A DNA stretch of 64,000 bases, from positions 761,001 through 825,000 of the forward strand of contig JAUCEP010000002.1 in the NCBI GenBank assembly GCA_030348875.1. Reading direction: 5' to 3'. A model generated the notes under the pieces. That model made no database searches. It was given only the letters and a program-made list of their open reading frames with translations, and was not told the DNA's origin. Source of the stretch: Ureibacillus composti. Lineage in GTDB: Bacteria; Bacillota; Bacilli; Bacillales_A; Planococcaceae. Positions 55,728 through 64,000 of this stretch are shown here, piece after piece; position 1 is the stretch's first letter; every line of letters starts with the position of its first letter. The position numbers were made by a program, and so were the translations under genes.

Positions 55728-56657
55728 ATGCCGTTATTATCAATCGTCATCCCATCTTATAATGAAGAAAAGATGATTTTAAAAGCCGCACAAACTATCG
55801 ATCAACTATTAAAAGAGTCCAACATTCCCGCTGAACTCATTTTTGTTAATGATGGTTCAAAGGATGGGACGTGGGAATCAATCCAACGTGCCAGTGGAGA
55901 AATTGATTCAGTAAAAGGCATTAATTTTTCAAGGAATTTCGGAAAAGAAGCCGCCATTTTAGCTGGTTTAGAATTTGCTAAGGGCGAATGTTGTGTTGTA
56001 ATGGATTGTGACCTACAACATCCTCCAGAAACGGTTGTTCAAATGTACCGCTTATGGGAAGAAGGCTTTGAAATAGTAGAAGGTGTAAAGCTTACGCGCG
56101 GAAAAGAAAGTAAGTTACATGGATTGTTTTCTAAAAGCTTTTATCGCTTGATTAACCAGGCAACTGGTTTTGATATGTCGAAGTCTTCCGATTTTAAATT
56201 GTTAGATCGAAAGGTAGTCGATGCTTACATACAGCTACCTGAAAGAAAACTATTCTTTAGAGCTCTCTCTTTTTGGTTAGGCTTTAAAAGTGTTCAAGTT
56301 GAATTCGATGTCGGCGAGCGAACAGAAGGCGAAACAAAGTGGTCTTATGTGTCATTACTAAAATACGCATTAAATAACATTACTTCCTTCTCAACAGCGC
56401 CGATGCAACTTATTACGCTAATCGGTATACTATTTTTATTGTTCTCTGTCATTCTTGGCGTCCAGTCACTAATCAATTATTTGAGTGGGCATTCATTAGA
56501 AGGGTTTACAACGATCATTCTTCTATTACTAGGTACTGGAAGCTTGATTATGATTAGTTTGGGCATTATAGGGTTTTATATCTCGAAAATTTATGAGGAA
56601 GTAAAACGCAGACCACGTTATATTGTTTCTGGAAAGACGGATAGAAGAAATGAATAA
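55728..56657 (+). CDS. GtrB/CsbB-like undecaprenyl-phosphate glycosyltransferase (GT2)
   Basis: A 310-residue enzyme that loads a sugar onto undecaprenyl phosphate on the cytoplasmic side. ATG 55728 follows AAAGGGG; the frame upstream to 55707 lacks support. GT2 motifs: SIVIPSYNEEKMI, LIFVNDGSKDGTW, NFSRNFGKEAAILAGL and DCDLQHPPE (the DxD-like site). Two C-terminal membrane helices (about 235-290) are typical of GtrB/CsbB/DPM-type proteins. Its stop codon overlaps the GtrA-like start, so the two are coupled. Confidence 0.9.
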   Translation: MPLLSIVIPSYNEEKMILKAAQTIDQLLKESNIPAELIFVNDGSKDGTWESIQRASGEIDSVKGINFSRNFGKEAAILAGLEFAKGECCVVMDCDLQHPPETVVQMYRLWEEGFEIVEGVKLTRGKESKLHGLFSKSFYRLINQATGFDMSKSSDFKLLDRKVVDAYIQLPERKLFFRALSFWLGFKSVQVEFDVGERTEGETKWSYVSLLKYALNNITSFSTAPMQLITLIGILFLLFSVILGVQSLINYLSGHSLEGFTTIILLLLGTGSLIMISLGIIGFYISKIYEEVKRRPRYIVSGKTDRRNE

Positions 56658-57069
56658 GTGGACAAAGCTTTTAACTTTATTTGATGTGAAATTTTGGAAG
56701 TTTATTCTAGTAGGAATCATTAACACCATAGTTGGTACATCTATAATGTTTGGTTTGTACAACTTAGTTGGTCTTTCGTATTGGGTATCTTCCGCTTCAA
56801 ATTATATTTTAACGAGTATCCTAAGTTACTTTTTAAATAAATACTTCACATTCCAACAAAAAGGCTCTTCTTTAAGATCTTTAGTAAAGTTTGCGATTAA
56901 TATTGCGATTTGTTACATCCTGGCATATGGCGTAGCTAAGCCATTAACAATTTTTATGTTGATGAATGCAAGTCAAAAGGTTCAGGAAAACGTTGCTTTG
57001 TTTGTTGGGATGGTATTCTTTACAGCATTCAATTATTTAGGTCAGCGATTTTTTGCATTTAAAGAATAA
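56650..57069 (+). CDS. GtrA/GtcA-like lipid-linked sugar flippase
   Basis: A 139-residue protein with four membrane helices, family GtrA, thought to flip the undecaprenyl-phosphate sugar to the outer face. ATG 56650 (MNKWTKLLTLFDVKFWKF) lies inside the end of the gtrB-like gene (8-nt overlap). Helices lie at about 17-40, 45-66, 77-98 and 112-134. FWKFILVGIINTIVGTSIMF, LSYFLNKYFTF and NYLGQRFFAF are family blocks. It is the last gene before a terminator. Confidence 0.88.
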   Translation: MNKWTKLLTLFDVKFWKFILVGIINTIVGTSIMFGLYNLVGLSYWVSSASNYILTSILSYFLNKYFTFQQKGSSLRSLVKFAINIAICYILAYGVAKPLTIFMLMNASQKVQENVALFVGMVFFTAFNYLGQRFFAFKE

Positions 57070-57085
57070 ATATTTTTCTACTAAT

Positions 57086-57118
57086 AAACCTCCAAATTAT
57101 CCAATTTGGAGGTTTTAC
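57086..57118 (+). terminator. Terminator after the gtrA-like gene
   Basis: AAACCTCCAAATT and AATTTGGAGGTTT with a 4-nt loop. Confidence 0.8.
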
Positions 57119-57234
57119 TATGTTCGTTACTTGTTTTGTATAGTATTTAATACGAGAAAATAATGAATATATGTAACTATTAATGTCTATAAAACGTTAT
57201 AATAATATAAAAGCACAATAGGAGAGAGCTTACT

Positions 57235-57900
57235 ATGTTTAAAAAAGTAGCGGCGGTTATACTTGCTTCAACCATTGCCATTGGTTTGACGATTTTAAAT
57301 CCTTTCCATACGCAGGCCCAAACTAACCCTTTTAGTGATGTAAAAGACGGAGATTCTCATTCTGAAAATATTCTATCTTTATATCATTCTGGGATTATGA
57401 CAGGTGTGACTTCTACGTCGTTTAAACCAAATTCATTTGCAACCCGCGGAGAAACAGCTCAATTTATAGTAAATGCACTAGGTTTAAATACTGAAGAAGC
57501 GACAATTAATCCTGAGTATCCTGATGTTTCGACATCGAACAAGTATTATAATGCGATTGCTATTTTGTCAGAATTAAATGTTGTAGGTGGTTATACAAAT
57601 GGGAAATTTGGACCGAATGATTCCTTAACACGGTCTCAGGTGGCGACAATGATTACCCGTGCATTTGAGCTATCAGTAGCTACAACAACAAAAACGAAAT
57701 TTACAGATGTAAATCGTTTAAATGATCTAAATGCAAGAAGCTATATTCAGACTTTAGTAAATTATGGAATCACGACTGGTACAACTGCAACTACTTTTAG
57801 CCCAAACAAAAACTTAACACGAGGACAATTGGCAACATTTTTAGTAAAATCAATGTCTGCAAAAGATGGTGGGGAATTAGAAGTAATAAGTGTTGAATAA
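57235..57900 (+). CDS. Minimal SLH-domain protein (three SLH, no effector)
   Basis: A 221-residue exported protein; ATG 57235 follows AGGAGAGAG. After a signal peptide (1 to about 30, ending HTQAQ) the whole chain is three SLH domains: about 34-85 (SFKPNSFATRGETAQFIVNA), 96-145 (KFGPNDSLTRSQVATM) and 160-208 (TFSPNKNLTRGQLATFLVKS). No catalytic domain is present. It can only occupy wall-polymer sites, as a spacer, cap or competitor, unless it interacts with other proteins. It begins the run of four SLH genes. Confidence 0.9.
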   Translation: MFKKVAAVILASTIAIGLTILNPFHTQAQTNPFSDVKDGDSHSENILSLYHSGIMTGVTSTSFKPNSFATRGETAQFIVNALGLNTEEATINPEYPDVSTSNKYYNAIAILSELNVVGGYTNGKFGPNDSLTRSQVATMITRAFELSVATTTKTKFTDVNRLNDLNARSYIQTLVNYGITTGTTATTFSPNKNLTRGQLATFLVKSMSAKDGGELEVISVE

Positions 57901-57912
57901 TATTCAAATCCC

Positions 57913-57956
57913 AAAAACTGTCTCAAATTTCTATTGATTTTGAGGTAGTTTTTTTG
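57913..57956 (+). terminator. Terminator after the minimal SLH gene
   Basis: AAACTGTCTCAAA and TTTTGAGGTAGTTT, then a T run. Confidence 0.7.
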
Positions 57957-58061
57957 TATAACTATTAAGATTCATATTTTGAAATATTCCAAACATCAAC
58001 TAGATTTTAACTATAAACTGTCTATTAGCTTGCTGCTAGTAGACTTACAGGGGGAAGTGGC

Positions 58062-59132
58062 ATGTTGAAAAAATTGTTAAGTGTTGTTTTCCTACTTACA
58101 GCCTTTGCTTTTGCAAATGTCTCGGTGACACATGCGGCAAGCCAAGCTGAAACTCCATATAAGGATGTCAAGGAGACTCATTTTGCTTATAAGGAAATTA
58201 TGAAAATGACGTCATTGAATTATATGACGGGTACATCTAGTAATAGTTTTCAACCAAATTTAAAAGTAACAAGAGCAGAGGCAGCTCTCACAATTGCTCG
58301 TTCACTTAATCTAGATCAAGCATGTACTTACCAACCTAAGTTTACAGATGTTGACCCAAGTGCTCCGTACTACAATGCAGTTTGCCAATTAGCAAAGGCT
58401 GGTATTGTAAATGACACAGAAGAATTTAAGCCCCAAAGTAATTTAACACGTGCACAATTTTCAATAATGATGGTTAATGCTTATCAAGTTGAAGCAGACT
58501 CAGTTAATCGAAAACATTTTAAAGATGTAAAGAAAGACTTTTGGGCAAAAAGTCAAATAGAATCATTAGCTGACCTTGGTATAGTAGGGGCAGTTGACGG
58601 AGTGAATTTCGCTCCTCAACGAAATGTAACAAGAGCCCAATTAGCTGTAATGATCTGTCGTGCACTTGAATTTAAAGGGAAAATACAAGATAAGCGTCTC
58701 ATTTACGATAGTTTATCAAAACATTATATTGAGACAGTTAATTACTCAAAACAGTGGGCAACTGAGGTAGTTAGACTTGTTAATGTAGAGCGAAAAAAAG
58801 AGAATTTACCAGCCCTTATAGAGGACCAAGACTTGTCACAAATCGCGGTAATTAAGGCGAGAGATTTTGTGAATCGTAATTATTTCAACCACTACTCACC
58901 TTATTATGAACAACCTTGGGATTTAGCTTCATTATTTGATTATGAATTTTCAAGCCTTGGGGAGAACATTGCGAGAAACTACCCTTCACCAAGCGAAGTT
59001 GTGAAAGCATGGATGGCATCTGAGGGGCATCGTGCTAATATATTACGACCACAATATACGAATTTAGGTGTAGGTATTAAGAAGTCTAGTGATGGGACAA
59101 TCTATTGGGTTCAATTGTTTGCTAGTAAATAG
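58062..59132 (+). CDS. SLH-domain CAP/SCP protein
   Basis: A 356-residue surface protein; ATG 58062 follows AGGGGGAAG. A signal peptide (1 to about 28, ending THAA) leads into three SLH domains (about 36-205; SFQPNLKVTRAEAAL, EFKPQSNLTRAQFSIM, NFAPQRNVTRAQLAVM). The C-terminal CAP domain (about 228-356) shows VRLVNVERKKENLPAL, YFNHYSPYYEQPW, SLGENIARNYPSP and AWMASEGHRANILRPQY with the family His/Glu residues. CAP proteins of this kind (YkwD/CwlL-like) are common on spores and cell walls, but their activity is unclear. Confidence 0.92.
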   Translation: MLKKLLSVVFLLTAFAFANVSVTHAASQAETPYKDVKETHFAYKEIMKMTSLNYMTGTSSNSFQPNLKVTRAEAALTIARSLNLDQACTYQPKFTDVDPSAPYYNAVCQLAKAGIVNDTEEFKPQSNLTRAQFSIMMVNAYQVEADSVNRKHFKDVKKDFWAKSQIESLADLGIVGAVDGVNFAPQRNVTRAQLAVMICRALEFKGKIQDKRLIYDSLSKHYIETVNYSKQWATEVVRLVNVERKKENLPALIEDQDLSQIAVIKARDFVNRNYFNHYSPYYEQPWDLASLFDYEFSSLGENIARNYPSPSEVVKAWMASEGHRANILRPQYTNLGVGIKKSSDGTIYWVQLFASK

Positions 59133-59198
59133 AAGACTTACTAATGTTACACGAATGTTACAAGAATAGACAAAAATAGTAATCTATATTTTCAGAAT

Positions 59199-59243
59199 AA
59201 ACGCTGATTATCACGGAAACGTTGATATATCAGCGTTTTCTTT
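59199..59243 (+). terminator. Terminator after the SLH-CAP gene
   Basis: AAACGCTGATA and TATCAGCGTTTT, then CTTT. Confidence 0.65.
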
Positions 59244-59361
59244 GTATTGGAAGAATCTATGAAAACTGTTACATAAATGAAAAGTTAGAAAGATATAAAT
59301 TATGTTAATCTATTAACAGGTTAAAAAAAGAGAGAACGTGTCGGTCGGAAGGAGAATTTGT

Positions 59362-60264
59362 ATGAAAAAAAGATGGTTACTACCAATATTCGCAGCATTT
59401 ATGTTATTTACAGCTACACCAGATGATCAAGCTGAAGCTGCTTCGACAGATGAACTAAAGGACATTGCATTACAATGGAAGGGTACTCCATACGTTTATG
59501 GTGGTTCTTCTAAAAATGGTACGGATTGTTCTGGGTTCACATCTAAAGTATTTGCAGAATTAGGCGTGAAGTTAAACCGTACATCAGGTGGACAATACCA
59601 ACAAGGTACATCTGTTTCAAAGTCTAACTTACAAGTTGGAGATTTAGTATTCTTCAACACAAGTGGAAGCGGTGTTTCACATGTTGGAATTTACATCGGA
59701 AATGGCAACATGATTAGTGCAGCAACTAGTGATGGTGTAACAATTGATAGCATCAATGATCCTTATTACTGGGGCTCTCGTTACATCGGTGCTAAACGTG
59801 TAGCAAAGTTAAGTGATGCTGAAGTTAAAGATGCAGCAATCGATTTTAGCGTATACGCTTCTCGTGCTGAGGTAGGTAACCAACTAGCGAAAGCATTAAA
59901 ATTAGATACATCAAGTACAGAAACTGGCTTCTCTGATGTTAAATCGTCACATAAATATGCAGGTGCGATTGCAGCAATGAAAGAAGAAGGGATCTTCACT
60001 GGTGATTCTAATGGTAAATATAATCCATCTTCACCTATTACACGTGCACAAGTTGCATTAGTTTTAGTGAAAGCATTTGATTTAAAACAAGGTGACAAGA
60101 AAAAGTCATTTTCAGATGTTCCTGATTATGCTGCTGATGCAGTATCAATCTTAGCTTCAAATGGCATTACATCAGGTATTGGTAATGGCAAATTTGGAAG
60201 CAATGATCATGTAACGTTAAAACAATTAGAAGTATTCATTAATAGAGCAGCAGCTTTAAAATAA
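59362..60264 (+). CDS. NlpC/P60 endopeptidase with SLH domains
   Basis: A 300-residue exported peptidoglycan hydrolase. ATG 59362 follows GGAAGGAG; the GTG/ATG options upstream are not needed. Signal peptide 1 to about 27 (EAAS). The NlpC/P60 domain (about 28-150) has the full triad: Cys in NGTDCSGFTSKVF, His in VSHVGIYIGNGNM, and the third polar residue in the following strand. Two or three SLH units follow (about 155-300; KYNPSSPITRAQVALVLVKA, KFGSNDHVTLKQLEVF). The last copy lacks the usual TRG motif. It cuts gamma-D-Glu-diaminoacid links in the wall. Confidence 0.92.
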   Translation: MKKRWLLPIFAAFMLFTATPDDQAEAASTDELKDIALQWKGTPYVYGGSSKNGTDCSGFTSKVFAELGVKLNRTSGGQYQQGTSVSKSNLQVGDLVFFNTSGSGVSHVGIYIGNGNMISAATSDGVTIDSINDPYYWGSRYIGAKRVAKLSDAEVKDAAIDFSVYASRAEVGNQLAKALKLDTSSTETGFSDVKSSHKYAGAIAAMKEEGIFTGDSNGKYNPSSPITRAQVALVLVKAFDLKQGDKKKSFSDVPDYAADAVSILASNGITSGIGNGKFGSNDHVTLKQLEVFINRAAALK

Positions 60265-60306
60265 TTCTTCTTTTAACCTTCCGACGAATTGATAGATTAA
60301 TACTTT

Positions 60307-60347
60307 ATAAGGGGAGTTTGCGGCGACGCAACTCTCCTTTTCTTTTA
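60307..60347 (+). terminator. Terminator after the NlpC/P60 gene
   Basis: AAGGGGAGTTTGCG and CGCAACTCTCCTTTT, then a T-rich tail. Confidence 0.75.
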
Positions 60348-60453
60348 AGGTGGTGATGTCGATTTTTAACGAATATGTGAAAATAGTCTAGTGTAATTAA
60401 TTTCTATATTTGATAAACTAGAGGGAGTTATGGAAGGGAGGCACTTAGACAAA

Positions 60454-62646
60454 ATGAATATGAAGAAAACAGCTAGCTGGATGCTTGTTTTATGTATGTC
60501 TGTTTCTATTTGTAGTGGACAAAAAGCAAGCGCTAGTACTCAATTTGGAGATATTCCTTCATCACATGAAGCCTATGATGAAGTAAACTATTTAGTAGAT
60601 TTAGGAGTGACTTCTGGATATTTAGTTGACGGAACACGTTACTTTAAGCCAGAAAATGTAGTTACGAAGACACAAGCTTCCATAATGGTTGTGAATGCTT
60701 TAGGTTACAAAACATTGAAAGTTTCTCGTTCAAGCTTTAAAGATGTAAAAATTGGCACTACTATATCAGAATATGCCGAAAGAGTAAAGAAATTGGGATT
60801 TGTTGAACTATCATCTGATGGTAAGTTTAACCCGAGTAATTCGTTTACTTTAAATGAAACAAGTTACATGCTTGCGAAAGCCTTTAAGTTGGATACAGCA
60901 AAGTATGCTAATTCTACAGTACCGTTTACGGATGTATCTAAATCCAGCCCATATTACAAATATATTAGTGCACTATACTATTACGGTATTTTAGATGGAG
61001 ATACTACTAAAATCGAGCCAACTAAAGCGTTAACTCGTGGAGATTTTGCTATGTATCTAGCACGTGCAAAAAATGCTTCATTTAGAGTAAATCCGGACGT
61101 TCAAGGTGTTACATCTGATGAAATTGGAAAAGTAAAAGTAACAGTTGATAATCTAAATATTAGAAGTTCGGCAGATGCGTCCATTTCAACAAATAAAATT
61201 GGACAAGTTGATGCAGGAACGGTTCTCGATTTATATGGGGAAGAAAATGGATGGTATAAAGTTTCTTATAAAAATCAATACGCTTACATATCAAAACAAT
61301 ATGCAACGCTTCTTAACCAAGAAATTGAAAAACCAGTAAATGCGCCTAATACTGACGATTCCATTGGCCAAGTAAAAGTAACACTTAATAATTTACCAGT
61401 AAGAAGTTCAAAGAATGGTACAATTCCATCAAATGTTTTAGGAAAAGTAGCTACTGGTGAAGTTTTATATGTCTTTGAGGAAGATCCATATTGGTATACT
61501 GTTTCATATAAAAACCAATTAGGTTATATCAATAAAAAACATGCAAATTATATCAATAAGAACGGTCAAGACGTAGAACCTCAACAACCAGCTCAACCAA
61601 CACCAGCTGCAAAACCAGCTCCAGATGCTAGTAAGAAAATTGGACAGGCCACACTTACATCAAGTATACCTGTAAGAAGCACAAAAGTTGGCACATCTAC
61701 TACGAACAAATTAGGTCAAGTTAATGCTGGTACTGTTCTAGATGTATTTGAGGCAGACAGTTATTGGTATGGCGTTTCATATAATAATAAATTAGGCTAT
61801 ATCAATAAAAAATATGCAAAATTCGTCTCTAACGAAGTAGTTGAAAAACCAACACCAAATCCATCACCAGGTGAAGAAGTTTCTGGTAATGTTATTGGAC
61901 GTGTAACAGTTGATGATTTACGAATTAGAACGGGTCCAAGTTCAAGTTATAAATCAATAGGTACGTTAAATACAGGTGATCGTGTTGTTGTCCATAGTGT
62001 ATCGGGTTATTGGGCAAAAATTAGTTCAGGAAATATTGAAGGATATACACATAAATCTTATTTAAAACTATTAAACCAATCTGGTAGTGTTCTAAAAGAT
62101 CGCGTAATTGTTCTTGACCCAGGTCACGGTGGTAAAGACCCTGGTACAGGTTACTCATCATATTATGAAAAAGCAATTGTACTGAAGGTTGGTAAACTTG
62201 TACAACAAAAGCTTGAAGATGCAGGTGCCAAAGTTGTAATGACTCGTACTGGGGATACGTTCCCAACGTTACAAGATCGTGTGGATATCACAAGTAAAAA
62301 TTACGGTGAAATTTTCGTAAGTATCCATGTCAACTCTGCTAGCAGTGCTTCTGCTAAAGGAACTGAAACTTACTATACAGTTTCATCAGGCGACATGTAC
62401 AAAGAAGATATTGACCTAGCCACTTACATTAATAGTGAAATTGTTCGTAATGCAAATATGGATAATCGTGGTGTTAGAAATACGCCTTATTATGTTGTCC
62501 GTAATATGATTATTCCATCTGTATTAGTCGAACTAGGTTTCATTTCTAACAGTGAGGATCGTGCAAAACTAGTAAACAGTACATATGTTGAGAAATTTGC
62601 GCAATCAATCTATAACGGTATCGAAAAATACTATCAAAAACAATAA
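60454..62646 (+). CDS. SLH/SH3b N-acetylmuramoyl-L-alanine amidase (Amidase_3)
   Basis: A 730-residue exported autolysin. ATG 60454 is my choice; an ATG at 60430 in the same frame is also possible because GGGAGG lies between them. The signal peptide (to about residue 29, QKASAS) is followed by three SLH domains (about 33-205). Four bacterial SH3 domains follow (about 223-290, 305-370, 398-462 and 480-540), the third and fourth after Pro-rich linkers. The catalytic amidase comes last (about 551-728): VIVLDPGHGGKDPGTG (zinc His), YEKAIVLKVG (Glu), VSIHVNSA (zinc His) and SVLVELGFISN (catalytic Glu). Confidence 0.93.
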   Translation: MNMKKTASWMLVLCMSVSICSGQKASASTQFGDIPSSHEAYDEVNYLVDLGVTSGYLVDGTRYFKPENVVTKTQASIMVVNALGYKTLKVSRSSFKDVKIGTTISEYAERVKKLGFVELSSDGKFNPSNSFTLNETSYMLAKAFKLDTAKYANSTVPFTDVSKSSPYYKYISALYYYGILDGDTTKIEPTKALTRGDFAMYLARAKNASFRVNPDVQGVTSDEIGKVKVTVDNLNIRSSADASISTNKIGQVDAGTVLDLYGEENGWYKVSYKNQYAYISKQYATLLNQEIEKPVNAPNTDDSIGQVKVTLNNLPVRSSKNGTIPSNVLGKVATGEVLYVFEEDPYWYTVSYKNQLGYINKKHANYINKNGQDVEPQQPAQPTPAAKPAPDASKKIGQATLTSSIPVRSTKVGTSTTNKLGQVNAGTVLDVFEADSYWYGVSYNNKLGYINKKYAKFVSNEVVEKPTPNPSPGEEVSGNVIGRVTVDDLRIRTGPSSSYKSIGTLNTGDRVVVHSVSGYWAKISSGNIEGYTHKSYLKLLNQSGSVLKDRVIVLDPGHGGKDPGTGYSSYYEKAIVLKVGKLVQQKLEDAGAKVVMTRTGDTFPTLQDRVDITSKNYGEIFVSIHVNSASSASAKGTETYYTVSSGDMYKEDIDLATYINSEIVRNANMDNRGVRNTPYYVVRNMIIPSVLVELGFISNSEDRAKLVNSTYVEKFAQSIYNGIEKYYQKQ

Positions 62647-62650
62647 TCTC

Positions 62651-62687
62651 AAACCTCAAAAGCTTTGTGCTTTTGAGGTTTTTTATT
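62651..62687 (+). terminator. Terminator after the amidase gene
   Basis: AAACCTCAAAAGC and GCTTTTGAGGTTT, then TTTATT. Confidence 0.85.
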
Positions 62688-62742
62688 GCTTAAAGTAACT
62701 AGGGGAAGAAATTTTTCTGGTAGAATATTAGAATTGGTGTGC

Positions 62743-63393
62743 CGCACGTATAGTTGTCAGGGGCGCACATAAAGTGACAAAACTCGCACTTAAAGTTCGT
62801 GAAGTCGCACATAAGGTCACAAAACTCGAACGTAAAATAGCCGGATCCGCACGTAAGGAATAAACTCGCACGTAAAGTAGCCGAAGTCGCACGTAAAGCT
62901 GTTGAAGTCGCACATAAGGTCACAAAACTCGCACGTAAAATAGCCGGATCCGCACGTAAGGAATAAACTCGCACGTAAAGTAGCCGAAGTCGCACGTAAA
63001 GCACTTGAAGTCGCACATAAGGTCACAAAACTCGCACGTAAAATAGCCGGATCCGCACGTAAGGAATAAACTCGCACGTAAAGTAGCCGAAGTCGCACGT
63101 AAAGCAGTTGAAGTCGCACATAAGGTCACAAAACTCGCACGTAAAATAGCCGGATCCGCACGTAAGGAATAAACTCGCACATAAAATAGCCGAAATCGCA
63201 CGGAAAGCAACAACACGCACGTAAAATTGTCAGGGTCTCACGTAATGTCATAGAACTCGCACGTAAAGTTCGTAAAGTCGCACGTAAAGTTCGTGAAGAC
63301 GCACATAAAGCGATGAAACTCGCACATAAAGGTCCGGATTCCGCACATAAAGTCCCCAAAGCTGCACATAAAGTCACGAAACCCGCACATAAA
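62743..63393 (+). repeat. Phased repeat array 3: 32 copies of CGCACRTAAA
   Basis: Thirty-two cores CGCAC(G/A)TAA(A/G) run from 62743 to 63384. Every interval is 21 bp except five of 19 bp (at 62848-62867, 62951-62970, 63054-63073, 63157-63176 and 63197-63216). In the middle, five consecutive subunits (21+21+21+21+19 = 103 bp) form a higher-order unit repeated about four times. Outer subunits at both ends are more diverged. Coding is excluded by the 19-bp steps, which break any frame. Confidence 0.95.
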
Positions 63394-63553
63394 ACCCCCC
63401 AAAACATTTGTAGGTTCTACTCAATTTGTGTAGCAAGTTTAGTTCGAACAATTCAATTTAATAAAATTTTGAGTAAATGGTTTTAAATGGTGTACCTTAG
63501 AGCATTTTATTAGTGTAAGAAGAATTGCACGAAATGTGAGGTACTATATTCGG

Positions 63554-64000
63554 ATGATAAAAAAAATTCCGCTAAAATTCTATTTCATGTCCATCATTTT
63601 AGTGACTTCAATCTTAGTCATCTCAAGCTTTGTTAGTGATGTTAGAAATTCTACTATTGCAATGGCTAGTGACTTATTTAAAGACTCAGAATGGTTTTTT
63701 TTAGATAATAAAAAAATGAAGGTCGAGCAAATAACAGAAGATGAAACTCCTTTATTCATTCAAACTGAAGAAAAAATAGAGAATAAGGGAAAGGATACTG
63801 TCACATATGGTACGGCAACAGATACGATTTATCGTTATGAAATTGGAGGTTCACGAGGGGCAAATCTAGATGTCACGGTTAGAAAATTTACCAATGGGGA
63901 TGAATTTGTCTCTTCGACATTGGATAATCCATCAAAAAAAGAAATTACGGTCAACCTTTTTCAAATTGAGTATAATTCATCGAAGTTTCAACTTTATCGA
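63554..64000 (+). CDS. Membrane-anchored hypothetical protein, 3' end outside the window
   Basis: An open frame of 149 codons runs off the right edge. ATG 63554 (MIKKIPLKFYFMSIILVTSI) gives one N-terminal signal-anchor helix, then a mostly polar, Thr/Asp/Lys-rich extracytoplasmic part (IAMASDLFKDSEWFFLDNKK, TYGTATDTIYRYEIGGSRGA). A possible ribosome site TGAGGT lies 11 nt upstream. The family is not recognised; the C-terminal half is missing, so no function can be suggested. Confidence 0.7.
   Translation, partial: MIKKIPLKFYFMSIILVTSILVISSFVSDVRNSTIAMASDLFKDSEWFFLDNKKMKVEQITEDETPLFIQTEEKIENKGKDTVTYGTATDTIYRYEIGGSRGANLDVTVRKFTNGDEFVSSTLDNPSKKEITVNLFQIEYNSSKFQLYR

Noticed and set aside
62743-63393. 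Plasmid-type iterons or a replication origin
   Set aside because: The spacing fits iterons, but there is no Rep gene, DnaA-box cluster or AT-rich unwinding element, and the surrounding genes are chromosomal.
62699-63407. Five overlapping minus-strand frames with repeated LRASFVTLC-like peptides
   Set aside because: They are translations of the 21-bp array. The 19-bp steps break every frame, no ribosome site is present, and all start at the same array position 103 bp apart.

Overview
The window reads as chromosome of a low-GC, endospore-forming, flagellated, naturally S-layered member of the Bacillales. Sporulation genes (spoIID, spoIIQ, spoIIID), mbl, two FlgG-like rod genes, fabZ and ssbB follow an order known from Bacillus subtilis. 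The many SLH-domain surface proteins and a large SLH S-layer protein point to the Planococcaceae (Lysinibacillus/Solibacillus type). That genus-level placement is inference. No rRNA, tRNA or CRISPR was seen.

Layout. 1-10.2 kb is a conserved core block: the murA 3' part, spoIID, spoIIQ, spoIIID, mbl, flhO, flhP, an EpuA-like membrane protein, fabZ, two unassigned small genes, ywpF and ssbB. 10.2-14.7 kb holds the overlapping SWIM-protein/SNF2-helicase pair (ywqB-ywqA, minus strand). 14.7-18.2 kb is a looser zone with an IDEAL-domain gene, a 31-codon membrane microprotein candidate and a NERD-domain gene, bracketed by two arrays of a CGGACGAAA core repeated about every 20.5 bp. 18.3-24.8 kb carries wecC and tagA (ManNAcA/ManNAc wall-polymer chemistry) and the major S-layer protein. 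25.4-27.8 kb is an IS21-family element in which both istA and istB carry a one-base frameshift.

28-35.5 kb is a drug-efflux-like cluster: lipoprotein adaptor, RND pump, long TetR-type regulator and a TolC-like coiled-coil exported protein. 35.6-40.2 kb and 54.1-57.1 kb are cell-surface glycan modification loci. The first has a GtrII-type transferase, then an MBOAT acyltransferase with its DHHW partner. The second has a paralogous GtrII protein, then GtrB and GtrA. 40.4-49.9 kb encodes very large exported nucleotide- and nucleic-acid-degrading enzymes: an SLH 5'-nucleotidase and a multi-domain DNase whose endonuclease-I tail is now in another frame. 57.2-62.6 kb is a run of four SLH proteins (SLH only, SLH-CAP, NlpC/P60-SLH, SLH-SH3-amidase). 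WecC/TagA-type enzymes would make the wall polymer to which the SLH domains bind, and the GtrII/GtrB/GtrA and MBOAT/DHHW sets could decorate it.

Most unusual are the non-coding repeats. (1) A REP-associated tyrosine transposase (RAYT) gene at 50 kb lies between inverted copies of a GTACCTGGTAC motif. The same motif forms a 34-bp-period array in the leader of a macro-domain gene, a 44/45-bp array after a vWA gene, and a lone 45-bp hairpin upstream of mbl. (2) Two families of 9-10 bp cores (CGGACGAAA and CGCACRTAAA) form four long arrays with a spacing of almost exactly two DNA helical turns (19-21 bp). The largest has 32 cores and a 103-bp higher-order unit. These phased arrays are the best candidate here for something undescribed.
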